8,923 nt of DNA from NCBI GenBank assembly GCA_937983015.1, contig CALKAK010000034.1, forward strand, positions 1-8,923, written 5' to 3'. Both the position numbers and the translations under genes were made by a program. The notes below the pieces were generated by a model. It searched no databases. It was not told the DNA's origin and was given only the letters and a program-made list of their open reading frames with translations. This DNA comes from an uncultured Bacillaceae bacterium (GTDB lineage: Bacteria > Bacillota > Bacilli > Bacillales > Caldibacillaceae). Below are positions 6,199 through 8,923 of this stretch, in pieces; position 1 is the first letter of the stretch; each line of letters opens with the position of its first letter.

Positions 6199-7116
6199 GT
6201 GGAGAGAGAACTTTCAACCGATCAATCGGTAATGCCAAAAACGCCCATTCCAGAACAACCTGATGATACAGTCGTATCACCATGGCGGGAAGCCTTTTGG
6301 CAGTTGAAGAAAAATAAATTAGCTGTGTTCGGTGCGTTTATTATCATCTTTTTCGTCCTCGTTGCAATAATCGCTCCATTCATTGCCCCATATGGGTATG
6401 ACGAACTTCATGCCGGGGAACGATTAACCGGACCTTCAACACAAAACTGGTTCGGTACGGATGATTTAGGTAGAGATATTTTCACGAGAATTGTTTATGG
6501 GGCGCGAATTTCCCTTTTTGTTGGCTTTTTCTCTGTAACAGGTGCACTGGTGATGGGGACTTTATTGGGGGTAATCGCCGGATTTTTTGGTCGCTGGATT
6601 GATCTATTAATCTCCCGTATTTTCGATGTTTTACTTGCATTCCCCAGTATTCTCCTGGCCATCGCGATTGTTGCCATTCTCGGTCCTTCTTTGCAAAATG
6701 CTCTCCTGGCCATTGCGATTATCAATATTCCGATTTTCGGTCGGCTGGTCCGCTCCAGGGTTTTATCCATTCGTGAAGAGGAGTATATTTTAGCGGCTAA
6801 AGCCCTGGGGATGAAGAATTCACGGATTTTATTTCATCATATCTTGCCAAACAGTGTTGCTCCGATCATCGTTCAGGCAACCCTCAGTTTTGGTTCGGCG
6901 ATCCTTGAAGCGGCAGCTTTAGGTTTTCTCGGCTTAGGCGCCCAACCACCAACACCGGAATGGGGAAAAATGTTATCGGATGCCCGGCAATATATTCAAA
7001 CGGCGCCCTGGACGGTTTTATTCCCCGGTTTATCAATCATGCTTGTCGTTTTAGGTTTTAATCTATTGGGAGATGGACTACGGGATGCTTTGGATCCGAA
7101 GATGAAAAATATGTAA
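6199..7116 (+). CDS. dppC: Dipeptide ABC importer, permease subunit DppC
   Basis: The second channel subunit, partner of DppB; 305 residues. It starts with GTG at 6199, supported by AGGGGGG 6 bases upstream; the next in-frame ATG (6232) lacks a site. A hydrophilic cytoplasmic N-terminus (1-40) leads into TM1 (about 41-64), the OppC_N-type feature, then FGTDDLGRD (85-93), a family hallmark. More membrane segments follow near 100-125, 140-160, 163-180, 225-245 and 272-292. The EAA loop (AAKALGMKNSRILFHHILPN) begins at Ala199. The end, QPPTPEWGKMLSDAR and LGDGLRDALDPK, is highly conserved in DppC/GsiD. It is the last gene of the operon; the stop is 70 bp before a strong terminator. All conserved elements look intact. 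Confidence 0.93.
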   Translation: MERELSTDQSVMPKTPIPEQPDDTVVSPWREAFWQLKKNKLAVFGAFIIIFFVLVAIIAPFIAPYGYDELHAGERLTGPSTQNWFGTDDLGRDIFTRIVYGARISLFVGFFSVTGALVMGTLLGVIAGFFGRWIDLLISRIFDVLLAFPSILLAIAIVAILGPSLQNALLAIAIINIPIFGRLVRSRVLSIREEEYILAAKALGMKNSRILFHHILPNSVAPIIVQATLSFGSAILEAAALGFLGLGAQPPTPEWGKMLSDARQYIQTAPWTVLFPGLSIMLVVLGFNLLGDGLRDALDPKMKNM

Positions 7117-7186
7117 TTCAAATAGGAGTGTCAGTTTACCTATCAGGGTGGGCATGGAAATTTGTATATGTAAAAACTTTAATAGT

Positions 7187-7244
7187 AAAGGGACAGGAAA
7201 CCATTTCGTTAAAATGTCACAAGGTATCCTGTCCCTTTTATTTC
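7187..7244 (+). terminator. Terminator of the ABC transporter operon
   Basis: AAAGGGACAGGA (7187-7198) pairs perfectly over 12 bp with TCCTGTCCCTTT (7227-7238). Beyond an A-A mismatch, ACC/GGT and ATTT/AAAT can close the 28-base interior. The + strand then reads TTTTATTT. The stop codon of the converging membrane-protein gene (7238-7240) lies in its tail, so it may also slow transcription from the right. Confidence 0.8.
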
Positions 7245-7657
7245 GGTGTTTTGGAACGGGGACTGTGGCGATTCATTTTGCCGGGAGGTTTTTTTCTTTG
7301 CAGGTATTTTTCGTTAAGAATAATAATTTTGCCATCGTCGGTCGTTTCGTATTTTCGATTGTTTAATTGATATTTATTGAATACATGGTTGCCAAAAAGA
7401 TAAATCGGTAAGGTAAATCCTAAGAGAATGAAATACTCCAGTAAGATATGGAACGCTTCCTTAAAGACAAAAACCATCATGACAAATTTTATGCAATAAG
7501 CTAATACAACGGTAGCGATTATATTGCAAATATGAAAGGGGATTTCCGTTTTTTTATCCCGGAACATTTTATCAAGTTCCGCTTTGGCGATCAGTGTCAG
7601 AAATACGGAAATGATAATGACAAGAAGGGACAAAAAATTAACGAGGATCACGTGCAT
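7238..7657 (-). CDS. Small three-helix membrane protein, unknown function
   Basis: I do not recognise this 139-residue protein. It has three predicted membrane helices: about 3-23, 43-65 and 69-89, joined by a short charged loop (AKAELDKMFRDKKTE) and a KEAFH turn. The last 50 residues are hydrophilic and strongly basic toward the end (QRKKPPGKMNRHSPRSK), which by the positive-inside tendency would be cytoplasmic. The ATG is preceded by AGGAG at 10 bases, so it is probably a real gene. It converges on the ABC operon and its stop lies within the operon terminator. No catalytic motif is visible. The proline/arginine-rich tail near the terminator could in part be readthrough of non-coding sequence after loss of an earlier stop. 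Confidence 0.6.
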   Translation of the reverse strand: MHVILVNFLSLLVIIISVFLTLIAKAELDKMFRDKKTEIPFHICNIIATVVLAYCIKFVMMVFVFKEAFHILLEYFILLGFTLPIYLFGNHVFNKYQLNNRKYETTDDGKIIILNEKYLQRKKPPGKMNRHSPRSKTPK

Positions 7658-7971
7658 ATGTTACACTCCTGAACAAAAATTTTCCGGAATTGGATGTATT
7701 AAAGAGTTATTTTATTTACGGAATATAATTAGTATTCACTCGAAATTGGTTTATTCCATTGTATCCTTATGAAGCGATTTTGGGAAGACCTAGCAAAATG
7801 GCTATTTATCATTCAATAATTTCCAAAATATGTCGTTTTTAAACGGTGATAGTAAAAGTTTGGAAATTTTATCGCTAAGATTAAATTGCTAAAAGGCGAT
7901 AGCGATCCGCATGCTTGTAAAATTGCAACATAATTTTAAACTCGCGTCCATTCTAAAAAGAATTTATTAGT
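7658..7971. other. AT-rich intergenic region without a gene
   Basis: About 310 bp between two minus-strand genes. No credible ORF or RNA gene is seen. It includes the AGGAG site of the membrane-protein gene at its left end and the inverted repeat listed separately. A 13-base stretch reading TATATTCCGTAAA on the minus strand (7717-7729) also occurs in the dppD leader (797-809), likely chance in AT-rich sequence. Confidence 0.4.
7871..7906. repeat. Inverted repeat ATCGCTA/TAGCGAT
   Basis: ATCGCTA (7871-7877) and TAGCGAT (7900-7906) are perfect inverted copies separated by 22 bases. Related words (TTGCTA, GGTGATAG, GGCGATAG) lie around them. It could be an operator or remnant; no U-run follows. 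Confidence 0.35.
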
Positions 7972-7998
7972 AAAAAAGTCTTCCGAAATCGGAAGACT
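7971..7998 (-). terminator. Terminator of the Nudix gene
   Basis: On the minus strand AGTCTTCCG and CGGAAGACT form a perfect 9-bp stem around a 4-base loop, followed by six Ts. The first stem base lies in the stop codon of the Nudix gene, so termination is immediate. Confidence 0.85.
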
Positions 7999-8393
7999 CA
8001 TCGATCCCTTAGTAACATTTCTACGGCGGGAATGTCGGCGGGTGCCCAAACCAGGGATGGCAAATTCTCTTTTTTTAACCAGATTAATTTGGCATGTTCT
8101 GTTGCTTGTGGTACTCCACTAACGATTTTAGCTTTGATCGTGATTAAATGGACAATGCTTGATTCATATTCATGAGTGGATTCGGTAAAAATATCATCGG
8201 TTTCAATTTGGCAATGGAGTTCTTCGCTGATTTCGCGTTTCAGTGCTGCGAAAATGTCTTCTCCGTCTTCAACTTTGCCTCCAGGAAATTCCCAGTGATT
8301 AGGAAGCGACATTTGTGGCGAACGTAAAGCACATAAGATTTCACCGTTGTCGTTTACGATAATTGCGGCGACGACTTTAATTTTTTTCTTCAT
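7998..8393 (-). CDS. MutT/Nudix (deoxy)nucleoside triphosphate pyrophosphohydrolase
   Basis: A 131-residue cytoplasmic protein of the small MutT-like type, which cleaves NTP/dNTPs (in MutT itself 8-oxo-dGTP) to the monophosphate and pyrophosphate. The Nudix box runs from Gly39 to Cys61: G-x5-E45-x7-R53-E54-I-x-E57-E58. The usual Gly near the end of the box is His60, as in EELNC-type relatives, so the metal-binding glutamates are intact. Before it stands WEFPGGK, which in this family positions the base; N-terminal KKIKVVAAIIV is the first strand. The ATG at 8393 has only a weak site (GGTGG, 10 bases upstream); a TATACT -10-like hexamer lies at 8444-8449 on the minus strand without a good -35. 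It is transcribed alone, ending in its own terminator. True substrate (8-oxo-dGTP, 5-methyl-dCTP or other) cannot be told from sequence. Confidence 0.88.
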   Translation of the reverse strand: MKKKIKVVAAIIVNDNGEILCALRSPQMSLPNHWEFPGGKVEDGEDIFAALKREISEELHCQIETDDIFTESTHEYESSIVHLITIKAKIVSGVPQATEHAKLIWLKKENLPSLVWAPADIPAVEMLLRDR

Positions 8394-8579
8394 AAGAATC
8401 GTACCACCAGTATGTAATGATTAATTTCGTTATTCTTTTAAAAAGTATAAGACGCACTACGTGTAAGTGTAATTTTATGTCGGAAAAAATGAAAGGTTTA
8501 CGTTCGTATTCGGTTTTGTCAAGAATATTGTGTATAGGGAGCAAGGTTAAAGTACTCTCATATTTGTTCTTCATTCAAT

Positions 8580-8627
8580 ATTAGTTGTATAAGTGAAGCT
8601 AGCTTCACTTATACAACTAATTTTTTG
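8580..8627 (+). repeat. Perfect 42-bp palindrome followed by T-run
   Basis: The sequence 8580-8621 is an exact inverted repeat with no spacer, centred on GCTAGC at 8600/8601; each arm includes GTATAAGTGAAGC. Six Ts (8621-8626) follow on the + strand. It could work as a terminator, but no + strand gene lies upstream. It is 35 bp beyond the stop of the transposase remnant, where an IS terminal repeat would be expected, so it may be two abutting element ends. Confidence 0.75.
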
Positions 8628-8655
8628 GCTTCCATGTGACTGCTATCACAATAAC

Positions 8656-8874
8656 TTATGCCATATTATTTTTTTCCTTACCATATCTTTTTTCAAACAT
8701 ATCCAAAATTTGATCTTTGCTTTCTAGATAACCTGCCAATGTTCTATCCCTAAATCATTTGATGTATTCCTTACACGATAAATAGACAACTTTTTCCCAC
8801 TGCTTCTATATTCGGTAGGCGTTCATTTTCTTTAAACGTTTCCTAATCTCTTTATTTAGACGTTCATTTCTCAT
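8656..8874 (-). pseudogene. Decayed C-terminal end of an IS256-type transposase
   Basis: Read on the minus strand in one frame, this gives ERLNKEIRKRLKKMNAYRI, a stop (8806-8808), KQWEKVVYLSCKEYIK, a stop (8755-8757), then a segment with LAGYLESKDQILDMFEKRYG, ending at TAA 8656-8658. The ERLN-EIR(K/R)R stretch and a closing MFEKRYG are typical of the C-terminus of IS256 (mutator-like) transposases, the region holding the last acidic residue of the DDE triad. The rest of the protein, including the other two catalytic aspartates, is not in the window, and two in-frame stops show it is dead. The frame remains open to the right edge but likeness stops near 8874. It follows that this edge is an old insertion site. 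Family identification is from memory of the motif. Confidence 0.65.
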
Positions 8875-8878
8875 TAGC

Positions 8879-8900
8879 CCCCAAATAAAGTTGGACACTA
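8879..8900. mobile_element. IS-end-like sequence at the window edge
   Basis: The minus strand reads GTGTCCAACTTTATTTGGGG here. TGTCCAACTTT followed by a G-run is reminiscent of IS3-family terminal repeats. It sits exactly where likeness to the IS256 transposase ends, so it may mark a second element inserted into the first. No transposase is visible before the window ends. Confidence 0.3.
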
Positions 8901-8923
8901 AGAGTGTATTTCTGTATACTTGA

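Noticed and set aside
7128..7370. Two overlapping + strand ORFs after dppC
   Set aside because: Both run through the operon terminator and lie opposite the membrane-protein gene; neither has family likeness.
8377..8574. 65-codon ORF on the minus strand overlapping the start of the Nudix gene
   Set aside because: It has no ribosome binding site, is AT-rich with low-complexity residues, and overlaps the Nudix start; the stretch more likely holds the Nudix promoter.
1..8923. CRISPR array, tRNA or rRNA
   Set aside because: No regularly spaced direct repeats and no cloverleaf or rRNA sequence seen on either strand.

Overview
The window looks like a chromosomal segment of a low-to-moderate GC Gram-positive bacterium, most likely Bacillaceae. 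Pointers are AGGAGG-type ribosome binding sites, GTG as well as ATG starts, strong hairpin terminators, a lipoprotein (not periplasmic) binding protein, and the ATPase-ATPase-binding protein-permease-permease order known from the Bacillus subtilis app operon.

The core (about 750-7250, + strand) is one complete dipeptide/oligopeptide-type ABC importer: two ATPases (dppD, dppF, overlapping by 8 bp), a lipoprotein substrate-binding protein (dppA-like), and two permeases (dppB, dppC). A near-consensus sigma-A promoter (754-782) drives it. About 50 bp after the predicted transcript start is a hairpin plus U-run (831-881) that should act as an attenuator, or define a short leader RNA. More hairpins flank the binding-protein gene on both sides (2980-3066, 4788-4815, 4924-4978). 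The last looks like a true intrinsic terminator inside the operon, so binding protein, ATPases and permeases are probably not made in equal amounts. A 12-bp-stem terminator at 7187-7244 closes the operon.

The left flank (1-661) has the 3' end of an unrecognised + strand ORF and, converging on it, a small SnoaL/NTF2-like protein gene on the minus strand. The right flank (7238-8400), minus strand, has an unrecognised three-helix membrane protein and a MutT/Nudix pyrophosphohydrolase with its own terminator. The extreme right (8580-8923) is mobile-element debris: a perfect 42-bp palindrome next to the decayed C-terminal end of an IS256-type transposase, with an IS-end-like sequence at the edge.

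I found no clearly new system. The most interesting points are (a) the binding protein keeps the DppA Arg that holds the peptide carboxylate but has Thr where DppA has the Asp that holds the peptide amino group, and its sequence mixes DppA-like and GsiB-like stretches, so its ligand may not be a plain dipeptide; and (b) the layered hairpin control of the operon.
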